From Ruthenibacterium sp. (GTDB taxonomy: Bacteria; Bacillota; Clostridia; Oscillospirales; Ruminococcaceae): 14,312 nucleotides of DNA. The position numbers and the translations under genes are program-made. This document shows positions 13,695 to 14,312 of this stretch, piece after piece (position 1 is the first letter of the stretch; every line of letters begins with the position of its first letter). Under the pieces are notes generated by a model. That model was not told the origin of the DNA. It ran no database searches and worked only from the letters and a program-made list of their open reading frames with translations. The stretch is taken from the NCBI GenBank assembly GCA_020025255.1, contig JAHHSK010000050.1, positions 1 to 14,312 of the forward strand. Reading direction: 5' to 3'.

Positions 13695-14282
13695 TCAGAA
13701 CAGGTGCAGCAGAAGGCCGATCGTATAGGAAGTAAGCAGGACGATCAAACAGGTTGCGGACAGTACAGCAATCGTGGTTTTGCGATAGTGGCGGTCTTTT
13801 ATGCTGTAAATCATAATGGAGATAACATCGAATACAAACACAAACTGGCTGATTCCGGCAAGGATGGTTCCCCACAGCGAATGGGATCCCTCGCGGTAGG
13901 CTTTGATCAGGTAGGAAAGCGCATACGGAGCACAGGCAAACAGGAATAAGCCTCCCGAAGCAAGGAGCAGCACCGTGATGAGCCCGAAAATGGGAAGCAG
14001 CGGCAGTGGAAGAAACGCCATTAAGGTCGAAAGCAAGGCAATGAGGACACCGAGCAGAAAAAACGGGATCAACCCGTATTTGATGATCAAAGTGCAGTTC
14101 ATCATGGTTTGGCGGCTCCAGGAACGGCCTTTTTTCAGCACAATAATCAGATTTACAAGGCCGGCAAGCAGCGGGATCCCAAACATGAACGGCAGAACAT
14201 TCAACGATAGGTGCAAAGCAGTCGGAACGATCAGAAAACAGTACGCTGCAAGCACCTGCAGGATCGGGAAAAGATACGGCAT
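13695..14282 (-). CDS. Polytopic membrane protein of unknown function
   Basis: I do not recognise this 195-residue protein. It has about six hydrophobic segments (roughly 3-20, 29-49, 68-93, 97-120, 138-159 and 168-191). Short basic loops (KKGRSWSRQ at 50-58, KDRHYRK near 162-168) suggest orientation by the positive-inside rule. No catalytic motif, signal peptide or transporter signature is visible. AAGGAGG lies 7 nt before ATG 14282. The gene is on the same strand as the sulfatase operon but is separated from lacI by 220 bp that hold the lacI promoter, so it is not obviously part of that unit. It may belong to an operon entering from the right edge, since only 30 bp lie upstream. It could be a small conserved-domain-of-unknown-function family of Bacillota. 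Confidence 0.7.
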   Translation of the reverse strand: MPYLFPILQVLAAYCFLIVPTALHLSLNVLPFMFGIPLLAGLVNLIIVLKKGRSWSRQTMMNCTLIIKYGLIPFFLLGVLIALLSTLMAFLPLPLLPIFGLITVLLLASGGLFLFACAPYALSYLIKAYREGSHSLWGTILAGISQFVFVFDVISIMIYSIKDRHYRKTTIAVLSATCLIVLLTSYTIGLLLHLF

Positions 14283-14312
14283 AAGGAGTCCTCCTTGCAG
14301 AAATGGGGGGAT

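Noticed and set aside
1..14312. CRISPR array, tRNA or rRNA genes, insertion sequences, prophage or toxin-antitoxin genes
   Set aside because: No regularly spaced repeats, tRNA-like cloverleaf, transposase motif or phage gene was seen on either strand by reading.

Overview
The window looks like chromosomal DNA of an anaerobic gut-type Bacillota (Clostridia, perhaps Oscillospiraceae). The basis is a GC content near 50-55% judged by eye, strong AGGAGG-type ribosome sites, consensus -35/-10 promoters, and a gene mix of GPH sugar symporters, a cysteine-type sulfatase, and AraC and LacI regulators. This assignment is an inference. I saw no rRNA, tRNA, CRISPR, phage or IS element.

Layout. (1) 1-2024, minus: an AraC-family regulator, followed downstream by a membrane-anchored C39-like cysteine peptidase that runs off the left edge. 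The peptidase uses a TTG start. (2) 2208-4536, plus, divergent from the AraC gene: a GPH-family cation symporter and a creatininase-family metal-dependent amidohydrolase, closed by a strong terminator. The intergenic region holds a good AraC-gene promoter, a weaker symporter promoter, and TGCAAT elements repeated exactly 21 bp apart, as expected of an AraC-type activator site. (3) 4630-6363, minus: a lone protein with two GT2-type glycosyltransferase domains. (4) 6610-8182, plus: a consensus promoter, a short-chain dehydrogenase, a small FUSC/aromatic-acid-exporter-like membrane protein, and a terminator. (5) 8247-13545, minus: lacI-type regulator, alpha/beta hydrolase, sulfatase, GPH symporter, then a long palindromic terminator. 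A perfect 20-bp palindrome lies between lacI and the hydrolase gene, and a partial copy lies just downstream of the lacI promoter. (6) 13695-14282, minus: an unrecognised polytopic membrane protein.

How they work together. Block 5 reads as a compact, self-regulated unit. A symporter takes up a sulfated and probably acylated small saccharide. A sulfatase and an esterase, neither with a signal peptide, then trim it in the cytosol, and the LacI protein senses the substrate. Block 2 is a second and less familiar unit, in which an AraC protein probably activates a transporter plus an amidohydrolase for an unknown amide, lactam or amino-sugar-like compound. Block 4 pairs a reductase with a possible exporter. 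Substrates are inferred only at the level of chemistry; none can be named from sequence alone.
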